64,000 nt of DNA from Agromyces sp. ISL-38 (GTDB lineage Bacteria; Actinomycetota; Actinomycetes; Actinomycetales; Microbacteriaceae). Positions 1 through 9,793 of this stretch are shown piece after piece; position 1 is the first letter of the stretch, and each line of letters opens with the position of its first letter. Under the pieces are notes generated by a model. It did not search any database. It had not been told where the DNA came from and saw nothing but the letters and a program-made list of their open reading frames with translations. The position numbers were made by a program, and so were the translations under genes. The DNA lies in the NCBI RefSeq assembly GCF_018613935.1, contig NZ_JAGGPF010000006.1, positions 62,001 through 126,000 on the forward strand, given 5' to 3'.

Positions 1-373
1 GTCGCCCGATCAGCGCCGCGAGTCGACGGTACCCGGCGAGTGCAGGACCCCGGGGCCGGGTGCCGCACGACGCCGCCACGAGCCCATCGAGGCGATCGGG
101 ATGCCTCGCCGCGAACTCCATCGCCAGGTAGCCCCCGAGACTCAGCCCCACGAGCAGTCGCGGTACCGGGAGCGCACCGGGCGGGTTCAGCCCCTCGTCG
201 ATGATGCGCATCGCCACGTCGAACGAGAAGGGCTCGCCGAGCCGGGTTCCGTGCCCGGGCAGGTCGATCGCGACCACGTCGAGGTCGTGTCGTGCGAGCA
301 TGGCGCACTGCCTCCGCCACATCGTCGCCGAGGTGCGGAGACCGTGCACGAGCACGACGCGGGCGCGAGGCAT
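1..373 (-). CDS. alpha/beta hydrolase, C-terminus cut by window edge
   Basis: The reverse strand encodes a protein starting with ATG at 373 and running off the left edge, so about 124 residues are visible. It has a VVLVHGL-type first strand with the oxyanion-hole HG, a DLPGHG segment, and the nucleophile elbow GLSLGG, which is the GxSxG serine motif of alpha/beta hydrolases. The acid and histidine of the triad lie outside the window. An in-frame TGA two codons upstream of the ATG fixes the start. The fold is clear, the substrate is not; carboxylesterase or lactonase would both fit. Confidence 0.8.
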   Translation of the reverse strand, partial: MPRARVVLVHGLRTSATMWRRQCAMLARHDLDVVAIDLPGHGTRLGEPFSFDVAMRIIDEGLNPPGALPVPRLLVGLSLGGYLAMEFAARHPDRLDGLVAASCGTRPRGPALAGYRRLAALIGR

Positions 374-513
374 CCGTCAGCCCGCCTCGGTCGCACTCAC
401 GACGTGCGCACCGGCAGTCACGATGACGGTCATGATGGTGCCAGCCTAGCCAGCGGGCCTCCCACGCGACACCCGTCGAAAGCAGGGCCGGATCTCATGG
501 GAGAATCGTCTGG

Positions 514-2370
514 ATGTCCCCTCGAGCCGCCAATCCTCCGGTGCCCGCCGCCACCGACCCTGCCGTGATCCGCAACTTCTGCATCATCGCGCACATCGAC
601 CACGGCAAGTCGACGCTTGCCGACCGCATGCTCGGCATCACCGGAGTCGTATCCGACCGCGACATGCGCGCCCAGTACCTCGACCGCATGGACATCGAGC
701 GTGAGCGCGGCATCACGATCAAGAGCCAGGCAGTGCGCATGCCGTGGCAGGTCGGCGGCACGTCGTACGCGCTCAACATGATCGACACACCGGGTCACGT
801 CGACTTCAGCTACGAGGTCTCACGCTCGCTCGCGGCGTGCGAGGGGGCGATCCTCCTCGTCGACGCAGCCCAGGGCATCGAAGCGCAGACCCTCGCGAAC
901 CTCTACCTCGCGCTCGAGAACGACCTCGAGATCATCCCGGTGCTCAACAAGATCGATCTCCCGGCCGCGGAGCCCGAGAAGTACGCACGCGAGCTCGCCG
1001 ACCTCATCGGCGGCTCGCCCGACGACGTGCTGAAGGTCTCCGGCAAGACGGGGGTCGGTGTCGAGGAGCTGCTCGACCGCGTCGTCGAGCGCATCCCTGC
1101 GCCCGTCGGCAACGCGGATGCCCCGGCACGGGCCATGATCTTCGACTCCGTCTACGACAGCTATCGCGGCGTTGTCACCTACGTGCGCATGATCGACGGC
1201 CATCTCGCGCCGCGCGAGCGCATCCAGATGATGTCCACGCGCGCCACGCACGAGATCCTCGAGATCGGCGTGAGCGCGCCCGAGCCGACGCCCGGCAAGG
1301 GACTCGGCATCGGCGAGGTCGGCTACCTCATCACGGGTGTGAAAGACGTGCGGCAGTCGAAGGTCGGCGACACCGTCACGACCGCCGCGAAACCCGCGAC
1401 CCAGGCGCTGCCCGGTTATACCGAGCCGCTGCCCATGGTGTTCTCGGGCATCTATCCGATCGACGGCGGCGACTACCCCGAGCTTCGCGAGGCGCTCGAC
1501 AAGCTGAAGCTGTCGGATGCCGCGCTCGTCTACGAGCCCGAGACCTCGGTCGCCCTCGGCTTCGGCTTCCGCTGCGGCTTCCTCGGACTCCTGCACCTCG
1601 AGATCGTCACCGAGCGGCTGCGCCGCGAGTGGGGGCTCGACCTCATCGCGACCGCACCGTCGGTCGTCTACGAGGTGACCACCGAAGACAAGAAGACCGT
1701 CACGGTCACCAACCCGAGCGAGTTCCCGACGGGCGCGAAGATCGTCGAGGTGCGCGAGCCGATGGTGCGCGCGGCGATCCTCGCTCCGAAAGACTATGTG
1801 GGCACGATCATGGAGCTCTGCCAGAGTCGCCGCGGCGCGCTCCTCGGCATGGAGTACCTCGGTGAAGACCGCGTCGAGATCCGCTACAACATGCCCCTCG
1901 GCGAGATCGTCTTCGACTTCTTCGACCAGCTGAAGTCGAAGACCGCCGGCTACGCCTCGCTCGACTACGAGCCCACGGGCGACCAGGCGGCCGATCTCGT
2001 GAAGGTCGACATCCTGTTGCAGGGCGAGCAGGTCGACGCGTTCAGCGCGATCGTGCATCGCGACAAGGCCTACGCCTACGGCGTGCTCATGACGGGGCGC
2101 CTGCGCGAGCTGATCCCGCGGCAGCAGTTCGAGGTGCCGATCCAGGCTGCGATCGGCGCCCGCATCATCGCGCGCGAGTCGATCCGCGCCATGCGCAAAG
2201 ACGTGCTCGCCAAGTGCTACGGCGGTGACATCAGCCGCAAGCGCAAGCTCCTCGAGAAGCAGAAGGAGGGCAAGAAGCGCATGAAGATGGTCGGCCGGGT
2301 GGAGGTGCCGCAAGAGGCGTTCATCGCCGCGCTGAGCGGCGACACCGAGAAGAAAGACGCGAAGAAGTAA
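514..2370 (+). CDS. lepA: elongation factor 4 (LepA), ribosome back-translocase GTPase
   Basis: Translational GTPase of 618 residues, the normal length for LepA. The nucleotide site is complete: AHIDHGKST at 26-34, RERGIT in switch I, DTPGH near 91 and NKID near 145. EF-G-like domains and the Lys-rich LepA-specific C-terminal domain follow ([16 protein letters not shown] near the end). LepA binds ribosomes and acts on stalled or mistranslocated complexes and in 30S assembly. The start has a GGGAG Shine-Dalgarno about ten bases upstream. DUF1990 and hemW genes follow at close spacing, so the three are probably co-transcribed. Confidence 0.97.
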   Translation: MSPRAANPPVPAATDPAVIRNFCIIAHIDHGKSTLADRMLGITGVVSDRDMRAQYLDRMDIERERGITIKSQAVRMPWQVGGTSYALNMIDTPGHVDFSYEVSRSLAACEGAILLVDAAQGIEAQTLANLYLALENDLEIIPVLNKIDLPAAEPEKYARELADLIGGSPDDVLKVSGKTGVGVEELLDRVVERIPAPVGNADAPARAMIFDSVYDSYRGVVTYVRMIDGHLAPRERIQMMSTRATHEILEIGVSAPEPTPGKGLGIGEVGYLITGVKDVRQSKVGDTVTTAAKPATQALPGYTEPLPMVFSGIYPIDGGDYPELREALDKLKLSDAALVYEPETSVALGFGFRCGFLGLLHLEIVTERLRREWGLDLIATAPSVVYEVTTEDKKTVTVTNPSEFPTGAKIVEVREPMVRAAILAPKDYVGTIMELCQSRRGALLGMEYLGEDRVEIRYNMPLGEIVFDFFDQLKSKTAGYASLDYEPTGDQAADLVKVDILLQGEQVDAFSAIVHRDKAYAYGVLMTGRLRELIPRQQFEVPIQAAIGARIIARESIRAMRKDVLAKCYGGDISRKRKLLEKQKEGKKRMKMVGRVEVPQEAFIAALSGDTEKKDAKK

Positions 2371-2380
2371 GGGGCGACGG

Positions 2381-3031
2381 ATGACCCGACGCAGTACCTT
2401 CACCGACCAATCGGTCACCTACGGCGCGATCGGGGCGACCCTCGCGCCTGATCTCCTGCGCTATCCGCCGGCGGGCTATCGCCCCGCTGAAGACGCCGTG
2501 CGCCTCGGCAGCGGCACCGAGCGCTTCGAGCGCGCCGCCGAGTCGCTCATGACCTGGGGCATCCAGCGGGGCGCCGGCTTCACGGTCGCCGACATCTCCA
2601 CGGGCACCGGCGCCCAGTACCCCGGCATCGTCTACGACGCCGACGGCTCGCCGCTCAGCGACCAGCCGGCACCCCGCACCGAGGAGCGATTCGGCCCCGA
2701 CGGAACGCCCTACGTCGCCGCCGGCATGACGGCGACGCTCCGCCGCAAGGGTCGCTTCCGCACCCAGTCGACGCCCGTGCTCGTCGTCTACGTGATCGAC
2801 GAGCCCGACCGCATCGGCTTCGCGTACGGCACGACCGCCGACGGCCCCGAGAGCGGCGAGGAGTCGTTCATCCTCGAACGTCGCGACGACGACACTGTCT
2901 GGCTCACCATCCGGTCGATCCTCGCGACTCGCGGCGGTATCCGCGGCCTGTTCGCGCCGGGCCAGCGCCGGAAGCGGCGTGAACTCACTCGCGTCGAGCT
3001 CCGCGCCCTGCACCCTGCGGGTGGCGTGTAG
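2381..3031 (+). CDS. DUF1990 family protein
   Basis: A 216-residue protein that begins ten bases after lepA and ends three bases before hemW. It matches the DUF1990 family as I know it: an N-terminal FTDQSVTYGAIG stretch, the GIQRGAGF segment and a lipocalin-like series of beta strands, with a basic C-terminus. No catalytic motif is visible and no biochemical function is established for the family. Tight packing between lepA and hemW suggests operon membership rather than a shared pathway. Confidence 0.75.
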   Translation: MTRRSTFTDQSVTYGAIGATLAPDLLRYPPAGYRPAEDAVRLGSGTERFERAAESLMTWGIQRGAGFTVADISTGTGAQYPGIVYDADGSPLSDQPAPRTEERFGPDGTPYVAAGMTATLRRKGRFRTQSTPVLVVYVIDEPDRIGFAYGTTADGPESGEESFILERRDDDTVWLTIRSILATRGGIRGLFAPGQRRKRRELTRVELRALHPAGGV

Positions 3032-3033
3032 GC

Positions 3034-4260
3034 GTGGGATCAGCCCTCCCGCTCGGCGACCCGGCGCCGGCCGATGGCGTGTTGCCGCCATCCGCGGCCG
3101 CAGGGGCCGCTGAGCGCGCATTCGGCGTCTACGTGCACGTGCCGTTCTGCCGTGTTCGTTGCGGCTACTGCGACTTCAACACCTATACGGCCGGTGAACT
3201 GCGCGGTGCACGGCAAGTCGATTACGCCGATCACGCCATCGGCGAGATCCGGATGTCGCGACGAATGCTCGAGGCATCCGGCGTGCCTGATCGCCCCGCC
3301 CAGACGGTCTTCTTCGGCGGCGGAACGCCGACCCTGCTCCCCGCCGACGACCTCGTGCGGATGCTCGGGGCTGTTCGCGACGAGTTCGGCTTCGCCGCCG
3401 GCGTCGAGGTGACGACCGAGGCCAATCCCGATTCGGTGGGGCCCGACGACCTGCGGCGCCTCGCCGAGGGCGGCTTCACCCGTGTCTCGTTCGGCATGCA
3501 GTCGGCCGTGCCGCATGTGCTCGCGGCACTCGATCGCACGCACGACCCGGCCCGCGTTCCGCTCGTGGTCGGCTGGGCACGTGACGCCGGGCTCGACGTG
3601 AGCCTCGACCTCATCTACGGCACGCCGGGGGAGTCGCTCGACGATTGGCGGCGAAGCCTCGAGGCCGCCATCGGGCAGCGCCCGGATCATCTCAGCGCCT
3701 ACGCGCTGATCGTCGAGCAGGGAACGAAGCTCGCCAGGCAGATCCGCCGCGGCGAACTCGCGACGCCCGACGACGACCTCGAGGCCGACATGTACGAGCT
3801 CGCCGAAGACCTGCTCGGTGCCGCGGGCTATGAATGGTACGAGGTGAGCAACTGGGCGACCGCGCCCGTGCACCGTTCACGGCACAACCTCGGCTACTGG
3901 CGCAGTGACGACTGGTGGGGCGTTGGCCCGGGCGCGCACAGCCACGTCGGCGGCGTGCGCTGGTGGAACGCGAAGCATCCGGCCGCATACGCCGAACGTG
4001 TTGCCGCCGGGGTGTCGCCGGCGGTCGGCCGAGAGGTGCTCGATACGCCGACGCGAGAGACCGAGCGAGTACTGCTCGGCACCCGCATCCGCGAGGGAAT
4101 CGGCCTCGGTTCGCTGCGCCCCGAAGGCCGCACGGCGGTTGCCGGCCTCATCGCCGACGGGCTCGTCGACGCGAAAACCGCCCTCTCAGGTGGGCTCGTG
4201 CTCACCATGAGAGGGCGGCTGCTCGCCGACGCCGTGGTCAGGCGCCTGCTCGAGGCGTGA
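3034..4260 (+). CDS. hemW: HemW, radical SAM heme chaperone (coproporphyrinogen III oxidase-like)
   Basis: Radical SAM protein of 408 residues with a GTG start three bases after the DUF1990 stop. The [4Fe-4S] motif CRVRCGYC supplies Cys39, Cys43 and Cys46 (CX3CX2C) and is followed by FFGGGTPTLL and the TTEANPDS strand typical of the HemN/HemW family. HemW proteins lack the extra features of true HemN oxidases and deliver heme to respiratory enzymes; this short N-terminus and the lepA neighbourhood support HemW. It ends seven bases from the convergent DUF4870 gene. Confidence 0.93.
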   Translation: MGSALPLGDPAPADGVLPPSAAAGAAERAFGVYVHVPFCRVRCGYCDFNTYTAGELRGARQVDYADHAIGEIRMSRRMLEASGVPDRPAQTVFFGGGTPTLLPADDLVRMLGAVRDEFGFAAGVEVTTEANPDSVGPDDLRRLAEGGFTRVSFGMQSAVPHVLAALDRTHDPARVPLVVGWARDAGLDVSLDLIYGTPGESLDDWRRSLEAAIGQRPDHLSAYALIVEQGTKLARQIRRGELATPDDDLEADMYELAEDLLGAAGYEWYEVSNWATAPVHRSRHNLGYWRSDDWWGVGPGAHSHVGGVRWWNAKHPAAYAERVAAGVSPAVGREVLDTPTRETERVLLGTRIREGIGLGSLRPEGRTAVAGLIADGLVDAKTALSGGLVLTMRGRLLADAVVRRLLEA

Positions 4261-4266
4261 CGCCGC

Positions 4267-4647
4267 TCAGCTCACGAACTTGATCGTGAGCGGGTACGCG
4301 TAGGGCTGGCCCTGGTTCGCCTTCACTGCGGCGATGATGCTGAAGACGATGATCAGCACGCCGATCGCCGCCATCAGCAGGAATCCGATGAGGATGATCG
4401 TGAGGATCGAGCTGACGATCATCGCGATGGTCATCGTGATCTGGAAGTTCAGCGCCGTCGCGGTGTGTGCGCGCACGAACGGTCCGCGATCCTTCAGTAC
4501 GAGGTAGCCGATCAGGGCGGGGATGAATCCGAAGAAGATGCCGCCCACGTGCACGAGCGTCGACCAGAGCCGCTCATCGGCCGGGCTGAGCTGCGGATTC
4601 CCCTGGTAGGGAGCGGCCGGCGGGGGAGGCGGGGTTGCGTCGGACAT
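4267..4647 (-). CDS. DUF4870 domain membrane protein
   Basis: Small membrane protein of 126 residues. A Pro-rich cytoplasmic N-terminus (PPPPPAAPYQ) precedes the DUF4870 core: a helix with LSTLVHVGGIFFGFIPALI, the KDRGPFVRAHTATALNFQ loop, then two long hydrophobic helices. Function is unknown for the family. It is a paralogue of the gene at 4775-5209, which lies upstream on the same strand with a strong hairpin between them, so the two may be expressed separately. Confidence 0.85.
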   Translation of the reverse strand: MSDATPPPPPAAPYQGNPQLSPADERLWSTLVHVGGIFFGFIPALIGYLVLKDRGPFVRAHTATALNFQITMTIAMIVSSILTIILIGFLLMAAIGVLIIVFSIIAAVKANQGQPYAYPLTIKFVS

Positions 4648-4709
4648 GGTGAGCGTCTCCTAGGTCGTGTCGCCGAATGGCGGTACTCGGTCGATCTCAT
4701 GGTGGCACA

Positions 4710-4755
4710 GACGAGCGCGCCGGGGGCGGATTTCGCCTTCCCCGGCGCGCTCGTC
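4710..4755 (-). terminator. hairpin between two DUF4870 genes
   Basis: A 16-bp perfect inverted repeat: arms at 4710-4725 and 4740-4755 around a 14-base loop. It lies just after the stop of the upstream DUF4870 gene on the reverse strand and before the next one, so it probably terminates or attenuates leftward transcription. No run of T follows, as is common for actinobacterial terminators. Confidence 0.7.
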
Positions 4756-4774
4756 GACCGCGTGGTGCGAGCGT

Positions 4775-5209
4775 CTACTTGATGAGACGCACCGAGAACG
4801 GGTAGCGGTAGTGCTTGCCGTCCTTCGCCTGGAGGAACGCGATGATGGAGAACACGACGCCGAGGATCCAGACGACCCAGGCGAGCAGCGACAGCACGCT
4901 GCCGAGGCCGAAGGTGACGACGGTCACGAGCGCCGTGACGATCCAGACCGCGATGTACGCGAAGACCAGCGTGATCTGGAAGTTCAGCGCCTCCTTGCCC
5001 TCGGTGTTCGTGAACGTGCCACGATCCTTGAACACGAGCCAGATGATGAGCGACGGCAGGAATCCGAGGACTCCACCGAGGTGCGCGAACGAACCCCACT
5101 GGATGTCCTGCTCAGGCGACAGCGGCGCGGCAGCGACCGGCTGGGGAGCTGCCGGCTGCGGCGGCGGCGGGACGTTGGGGTCGGGGGTCTGAGCATTGGG
5201 GTCGGTCAT
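4775..5209 (-). CDS. DUF4870 domain membrane protein
   Basis: A 144-residue paralogue of the neighbouring DUF4870 gene. The first 45 residues are rich in Pro and Ala (NVPPPPQPAAPQP), followed by FAHLGGVLGFLPSLIIW, the conserved KDRGTFTNTEGKEALNFQ loop and two transmembrane helices, ending in the same PYRYPF/SVRLIK-type tail. Two adjacent paralogues suggest local duplication. No function is known. It is divergent from hrcA across a 190-base intergenic region. Confidence 0.85.
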   Translation of the reverse strand: MTDPNAQTPDPNVPPPPQPAAPQPVAAAPLSPEQDIQWGSFAHLGGVLGFLPSLIIWLVFKDRGTFTNTEGKEALNFQITLVFAYIAVWIVTALVTVVTFGLGSVLSLLAWVVWILGVVFSIIAFLQAKDGKHYRYPFSVRLIK

Positions 5210-5343
5210 GAGCGTGCCTTTCAGGGTTCTCTGATGAACCGCGACTGTGAAGGAGATTCGCAGCCAGGGGTGACGCGCGGATTACCCATACGGTAGCGCT
5301 GAGACCCGCGGGCTGGCAACGACTGCGGCAGCGGATGTCGCGA

Positions 5344-5375
5344 TATGATTGGCACTCAGGTAGAACGAGTGCTAA
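5344..5375 (+). promoter_or_regulatory. CIRCE operator of HrcA with overlapping -10 box
   Basis: A near-consensus CIRCE element occupies 5349-5375: left arm TTGGCACTC, nine-base spacer, right arm GAGTGCTAA. Consensus is TTAGCACTC-N9-GAGTGCTAA, so only one base differs. A TATGAT -10 candidate sits directly against it at 5344-5349, so HrcA bound here would block RNA polymerase. The hrcA ATG lies 25 bases downstream with a GGAAAGCGAGG ribosome-binding site between. The arrangement predicts negative autoregulation of the hrcA-dnaJ operon. Confidence 0.92.
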
Positions 5376-5399
5376 GCCGGTGCAGGGAAAGCGAGGGTC

Positions 5400-6422
5400 A
5401 TGGTCTCCGAACGGAGTCTCGCGGTGCTCCGCGCGATCGTGCAGGACTACGTGGCATCGCGCGAGCCGGTGGGCTCGAAGACGATCGTCGAGCGCCATGC
5501 GTTCGGCGTGTCCGCCGCGACGATTCGCAATGACATGGCGCTCCTCGAAGAGGAGGAGCTCATCGCGGCGCCGCATACGTCATCGGGCCGGATCCCCACC
5601 GACAAGGGGTACCGCGTCTTCGTCGACCAGCTGACCGACGTGCGTCCGCTGACCCAGGCGCAGCGGCAGGCGATCGAGACCTTCCTCGGCGAGTCGAGCG
5701 ACCTCGACGAACTGCTCGCTCGCACCGTGCGCCTGATCGCCCAGCTCACGAAGCAACTCGCCGTGGTGCAGTATCCGAGCTTCACGAGCGCCCGCGTGCG
5801 GCACGTCGAGCTCGTCTCGCTCGCGCCGAACCGCGTGCTCTGCATCCTCATCGCCGACTCCGGCCAGGTCGAACAACGACTCGTCGAACTCGAGCAGCCT
5901 GTCGACGAAGACACCCTCGCCGACCTGCGCGTGCGCCTCAACGAGATCGCAGCGGGGGCGACGATGGCGGATGCCGCGATCGCGCTCTCGGGCGAGGTCC
6001 GCTCCGCCGACCGCCGTCACGCCGCGGTGATGCACACGCTCGCCGCGACGCTCGCCGAGCAGGCGCGTGTGCAGCGCACCGACCGGCTCGTGGTCGCCGG
6101 TGCCGCCAACCTCGTGCGAACCGAGCAGGACTTCGCCGGCTCGATCCTCGGTGTCATCGAGGCGATCGAGGAGCAGGTCGTACTGCTGAAGCTCTTCGGC
6201 GAGATGGCCACCGACGAGCACGGCGTCGCGGTGCGGATCGGGCGTGAGAACGCCTCCTTCGGCCTCGGGGAGACCTCGGTCGTCACGAGTGCGTTCGAGA
6301 TCCCCGGGCGCGACATCTCCCGGCTCGGGGTCGTGGGGCCGACCCGAATGGACTACTCCAACAGCATGGCGGCGGTTCGCGCCGTGGCACGCTACCTCTC
6401 CCGCACCCTCGGCGAGAGCTGA
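5400..6422 (+). CDS. hrcA: HrcA, heat-inducible transcription repressor
   Basis: Repressor of 340 residues. The N-terminal winged helix is recognisable ([47 protein letters not shown]), followed by the GAF-like dimerisation region and the C-terminal core with GRENAS and [13 protein letters not shown]. HrcA binds CIRCE elements, one of which lies in its own promoter. In actinobacteria HrcA usually controls groE genes and the downstream dnaJ-type gene, which follows here after 61 bases. dnaK and groEL are not in the window. Confidence 0.96.
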   Translation: MVSERSLAVLRAIVQDYVASREPVGSKTIVERHAFGVSAATIRNDMALLEEEELIAAPHTSSGRIPTDKGYRVFVDQLTDVRPLTQAQRQAIETFLGESSDLDELLARTVRLIAQLTKQLAVVQYPSFTSARVRHVELVSLAPNRVLCILIADSGQVEQRLVELEQPVDEDTLADLRVRLNEIAAGATMADAAIALSGEVRSADRRHAAVMHTLAATLAEQARVQRTDRLVVAGAANLVRTEQDFAGSILGVIEAIEEQVVLLKLFGEMATDEHGVAVRIGRENASFGLGETSVVTSAFEIPGRDISRLGVVGPTRMDYSNSMAAVRAVARYLSRTLGES

Positions 6423-6483
6423 ACCCCGTCATTCGCCGCGACACCGGCGCATTGCATCCGGCAACCGAAAGGACAAGCCCTCC

Positions 6484-7581
6484 GTGGCCGACCACTACGA
6501 GGTCCTCGGCGTCGCACACGACGCCACTCCCGACGAGATCAAGAAGGCGTATCGGCGCCTCGCCCGCGAACTCCACCCCGACGTGAACCCCGGAGCCGAG
6601 GCATCCGAGCGATTCAAATCGGTCACGCACGCCTACGACGTACTGAGCGACCCCAAGCAGCGCCAGCAGTACGACCTCGGCGGCCAGGGCGGCTTCAGCG
6701 GCCAGGGCTTCAGCGGATTCGGCGACATCTTCGAGACGTTCTTCGGGGCCGGCCAGACCACTCGCGGGCCGCGGTCGCGACGCGAGCGCGGGCAGGACGC
6801 GCTCATCCGGGTGGAGGTCGGGCTCGAAGAGGTCATCTTCGGCACCCACCGCGACATCGAGGTCGATACCGCGATCGTGTGCGGCACCTGCCACGGCAGT
6901 TGCTGCCAGCCAGGCACCTCGCCCGTCACGTGCGACATCTGCAACGGCACCGGCTCGATCCAGCGCTCGGTGCGCTCGCTGCTCGGCAACGTCATGACGT
7001 CGAGTCCCTGCGGTACCTGCCGCGGCTACGGCACGGTCATCGCGACACCGTGCGTCACGTGCCAGGGACAAGGACGCGTTCGCGCCCGGCGCACCGTGCC
7101 CGTCGACATCCCCGCCGGCGTCGACACGGGCGTGCGCCTGCAGATGCCGGGCTCGGGAGAGGCCGGCCCCGCCGGCGGCCCGAACGGCGATCTCTACCTC
7201 GAGATCAAGGTCAAGAACCACGAGGTCTTCAGCCGCAACGGCGACGACCTGCTGTGCTCCCTCGACGTGGCGATGACCGACGCGATCCTCGGCACCAGCA
7301 CGACGATCCCCGCGCTCGACGGCGACGTCGAGGTGGAGCTCAGGGCAGGCCTGCAGAGCGGCGAGATCCTCACGGTGAAGGACCGCGGAGTCACGAAGCT
7401 CCGCGGCACCGGGCGGGGCGATCTCAAGATCGGCGTGCAAGTCGTGACGCCCACGAAGCTCTCGACGAAGGAGCGCGATCTCATCCAGCAGTTCGCCGCC
7501 TCGAAGAAGCCGCACGCGCCCGAGCTCGGACACTTCCAGCAAGGGCTCTTCGCGCGTCTCCGCGATCGGTTCCTCGGCTAG
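6484..7581 (+). CDS. dnaJ: DnaJ co-chaperone (DnaJ2 type) with altered first zinc motif
   Basis: Hsp40 of 365 residues starting with GTG. The J domain occupies about 1-66 with the HPD motif at 31-33, which stimulates DnaK ATPase. A short Gly/Phe region follows, then four zinc-binding repeats around 133-205 and the C-terminal substrate domain. Repeats 2-4 are canonical ([24 protein letters not shown]). Repeat 1 reads CGTCHGSC: the final Gly is Cys140, next to another Cys. Linkage to hrcA is the usual arrangement for the second DnaJ of actinobacteria. It overlaps nothing and is followed after six bases by rsmE. Confidence 0.95.
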   Translation: MADHYEVLGVAHDATPDEIKKAYRRLARELHPDVNPGAEASERFKSVTHAYDVLSDPKQRQQYDLGGQGGFSGQGFSGFGDIFETFFGAGQTTRGPRSRRERGQDALIRVEVGLEEVIFGTHRDIEVDTAIVCGTCHGSCCQPGTSPVTCDICNGTGSIQRSVRSLLGNVMTSSPCGTCRGYGTVIATPCVTCQGQGRVRARRTVPVDIPAGVDTGVRLQMPGSGEAGPAGGPNGDLYLEIKVKNHEVFSRNGDDLLCSLDVAMTDAILGTSTTIPALDGDVEVELRAGLQSGEILTVKDRGVTKLRGTGRGDLKIGVQVVTPTKLSTKERDLIQQFAASKKPHAPELGHFQQGLFARLRDRFLG

Positions 7582-7587
7582 GCCGGC

Positions 7588-8322
7588 GTGAGCAGCCTCT
7601 ATCTCGACGAGTCGCTCGAACTCGACGCCGTCACGCCGGGCGCAACCGTCGAGCTCTCGGGCGACGAGGCGCGTCACGCGGTCACCGTGGCGCGCGTGCG
7701 CACAGGTGAGCGCATCGCGATCGGCGACGGCCGCGGCATCCTCGTGCGAGGCGTGGTGGTCTCGACCGGCGCCCGCGAACTCGTGCTCGAAGTCGAAGAG
7801 GTGCTGGTCGAAGAACCACCCGAGACGCGGATCACGCTCGTGCAGGCGCTGGCGAAGGGCGACCGCGACGAGCTCGCTGTGCAAGCGGCGACCGAGCTGG
7901 GCGTCGACGTGGTCGTGCCGTGGGCGGCCGCCCGGTCAGTGTCGCGCTGGGAGGGCCCGAAAGCTGAGAAGGGCCGCCAGCGCTGGGCGAGCATCGTGCG
8001 CGAGGCGGTGAAGCAGTCGATCAGGGCCTGGCTCCCGCCGGTTGCGCCGGTCACGGCGACCGGCGACCTCGCCGGCCTGCTGCAGGGCACGCGGATGCTG
8101 CTGCTCGAACCCACTGCCACGACACCCATCACCGACATCCGGCCCGACGGTCGCGACCTCGCCCTCGTGGTGGGTCCCGAGGGCGGCATCTCGCCGGCGG
8201 AGCTCGAGCGGCTCGTCGCCGCCGGCGCGGAGCCGGTGCGACTCGGGGCATCCGTCTTGCGCACCTCGACCGCAGGGCCGGCCGCGATCGCCGTCCTCAA
8301 CGCCGCGCTCGGGCGGTGGTGA
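7588..8322 (+). CDS. rsmE: 16S rRNA (uracil1498-N3)-methyltransferase RsmE
   Basis: SPOUT-class methyltransferase of 244 residues, GTG start. The N-terminal PUA-like part contains GDEARHAVTVARVRTGERI, and the C-terminal SAM-binding knot contains VVGPEGGISPAELE (about 195-208) and LGASVLRTSTA, both diagnostic of RsmE. It methylates U1498 of 16S rRNA in the 30S subunit. Six bases separate it from dnaJ, and a HIT gene follows after 24 bases, so it belongs to the hrcA operon layout common in actinobacteria. Confidence 0.95.
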   Translation: MSSLYLDESLELDAVTPGATVELSGDEARHAVTVARVRTGERIAIGDGRGILVRGVVVSTGARELVLEVEEVLVEEPPETRITLVQALAKGDRDELAVQAATELGVDVVVPWAAARSVSRWEGPKAEKGRQRWASIVREAVKQSIRAWLPPVAPVTATGDLAGLLQGTRMLLLEPTATTPITDIRPDGRDLALVVGPEGGISPAELERLVAAGAEPVRLGASVLRTSTAGPAAIAVLNAALGRW

Positions 8323-8346
8323 GCCATCGATCGCTACGATGGTGGA

Positions 8347-8706
8347 ATGAGCGACTCCGGCGCACGGCCCTCCCTCTTCGAGCGGATCGCCACTCGTGAG
8401 ATCCCTGCGCGCATCGTGCTCGAGACCGAGCGCGTGATCGCGTTCCACGACATCGCGCCCAAGGCGCCGTTGCACGTCATCGTCACCCCGAAGGCCGGCG
8501 ACTACCGCAACGTCGTCGAACTCGCCGCCGGAGATCCCGGTCTCCTCGCGGAACTCGTGGCCGCGGCCCACGAGGTCGCGGATTCACTCTCCGACGGTCA
8601 GTTCCGGCTCGTCTTCAACACCGGTCCCGATGCCGGCCAGACCGTCTTCCACGTGCATGCCCATGTGCTCGCCGGAGGGCTCGAGGAGACCTCGCTTGGC
8701 GACTGA
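8347..8706 (+). CDS. HIT-family nucleotide-binding/hydrolase protein
   Basis: Histidine-triad protein of 119 residues, full length for the HINT branch. The catalytic triad HVHAHV gives His102, His104 and His106. DIAPKAPLHVIVTPK is the conserved central strand. HINT proteins hydrolyse purine phosphoramidates such as AMP-lysine; the precise substrate here is not predictable. The phoH start lies within its 3' end. Confidence 0.92.
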   Translation: MSDSGARPSLFERIATREIPARIVLETERVIAFHDIAPKAPLHVIVTPKAGDYRNVVELAAGDPGLLAELVAAAHEVADSLSDGQFRLVFNTGPDAGQTVFHVHAHVLAGGLEETSLGD

Positions 8707-9793
8707 TCCGTACGGCCAGGGCGCCGCGCCGCAGCCCGCGCGCGACGATGAGGAGCGCCTCACCATCGACGGCATCGCCATGGTGCGCCTCCTCGGCCCA
8801 CAGGACCGCCTGCTCTCGAGCATCGAACGCGAGTACCCCGGTGTCGAGGTCCATGTGCGCGGCAACGAGATCGCGATCCGCGGCGACGTCGACGGTCGCA
8901 CCCGCGTGCGTCGCCTCATCGAAGAACTCCTGGAGCTCGTTCGCAACGGCCAGGATCCGACACCCACCGAAGTGAGGAGCTCGGCCCGAATGCTCGAAGC
9001 CGATCCCAATGCCAAGCCGTCCGAGATGCTCGGGCAGGTCATCGTCTCGAGTCGCGGAAGGACCATCCGACCGAAGACCGAGGGCCAGCGGCAATACGTC
9101 GATGCGATCGACGAGCACACGATCGTCTTCGGCATAGGCCCGGCCGGCACCGGCAAGACGTACCTCGCGATGGCGAAGGCCGTGCAGGCCCTGCAGCGCA
9201 AAGAGGTCAATCGGATCATCCTCACCAGGCCCGCCGTAGAAGCGGGGGAGCGCCTCGGCTTCCTGCCGGGCACGCTCACCGACAAGATCGATCCGTACCT
9301 GCGCCCGCTCTACGACGCGCTCAACGAGATGATGGATCCCGAGCTCGTGCCGAAGCTGCTCGCTGCTGGCACGGTCGAGGTCGCTCCGCTCGCCTACATG
9401 CGCGGCCGCACCCTCAACGACTCGTTCGTCGTGCTCGACGAGGCCCAGAACACCACGCCTGAGCAGATGAAGATGTTCCTGACCCGTCTCGGGTTCGGGT
9501 CGCGCATGGTCGTGACGGGCGACGTCACCCAAGTCGACCTGCCGATCGGCGCGAGCGGACTGCGGCTCGTCACCCGCATCCTCGACAACGTCGACGACAT
9601 CCAGTTCATCCGGCTGACGAGCGCCGACGTCGTGCGTCACTCGCTCGTCGGCCGCATCGTCGACGCCTACACCGAATACGACCAGCGCACGCAGGCCCAG
9701 CGGTTCGAGCGTGATCAGGCTCGCGAGTTCGCGAACCGCGCCGAACGGCGTGGCCACGCCCCGCGCGATCACCAGCCGAGGAAGAACAGTTGA
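8696..9793 (+). CDS. phoH: PhoH-like ATPase (YbeZ)
   Basis: P-loop ATPase of 365 residues. I place the start at TTG 8696, overlapping the HIT stop by 11 bases, because a GAGGAG Shine-Dalgarno lies seven bases upstream and the product then begins with the usual ATDPYGQ-type tail. Walker A GPAGTGKT is at 148-155, Walker B is VVLDEAQN, and TRPAVEAGERLGFLPG is typical of PhoH. An N-terminal KH-like region precedes the ATPase. PhoH/YbeZ is the usual partner of the RNase YbeY, encoded next with a 4-base overlap, and is implicated in rRNA processing. Confidence 0.94.
   Translation: MATDPYGQGAAPQPARDDEERLTIDGIAMVRLLGPQDRLLSSIEREYPGVEVHVRGNEIAIRGDVDGRTRVRRLIEELLELVRNGQDPTPTEVRSSARMLEADPNAKPSEMLGQVIVSSRGRTIRPKTEGQRQYVDAIDEHTIVFGIGPAGTGKTYLAMAKAVQALQRKEVNRIILTRPAVEAGERLGFLPGTLTDKIDPYLRPLYDALNEMMDPELVPKLLAAGTVEVAPLAYMRGRTLNDSFVVLDEAQNTTPEQMKMFLTRLGFGSRMVVTGDVTQVDLPIGASGLRLVTRILDNVDDIQFIRLTSADVVRHSLVGRIVDAYTEYDQRTQAQRFERDQAREFANRAERRGHAPRDHQPRKNS

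Noticed and set aside
377..433. An 18-codon reading frame (MTVIVTAGAHVVSATEAG) just upstream of the truncated hydrolase on the reverse strand.
   Set aside because: It is in frame with the hydrolase and ends in TGA three bases before its ATG; no homology or clear ribosome-binding site supports translation.
820..2418. Very long reverse-strand open frame opposite lepA (and similar ones opposite leuA, dnaG and the double ATPase).
   Set aside because: Shadow of the forward genes caused by codon bias at high G+C; the translations are low-complexity and match no family.
8325..8343. Short inverted repeat CCATCG...CGATGG between rsmE and the HIT gene.
   Set aside because: Only six pairs; too weak to call a terminator.
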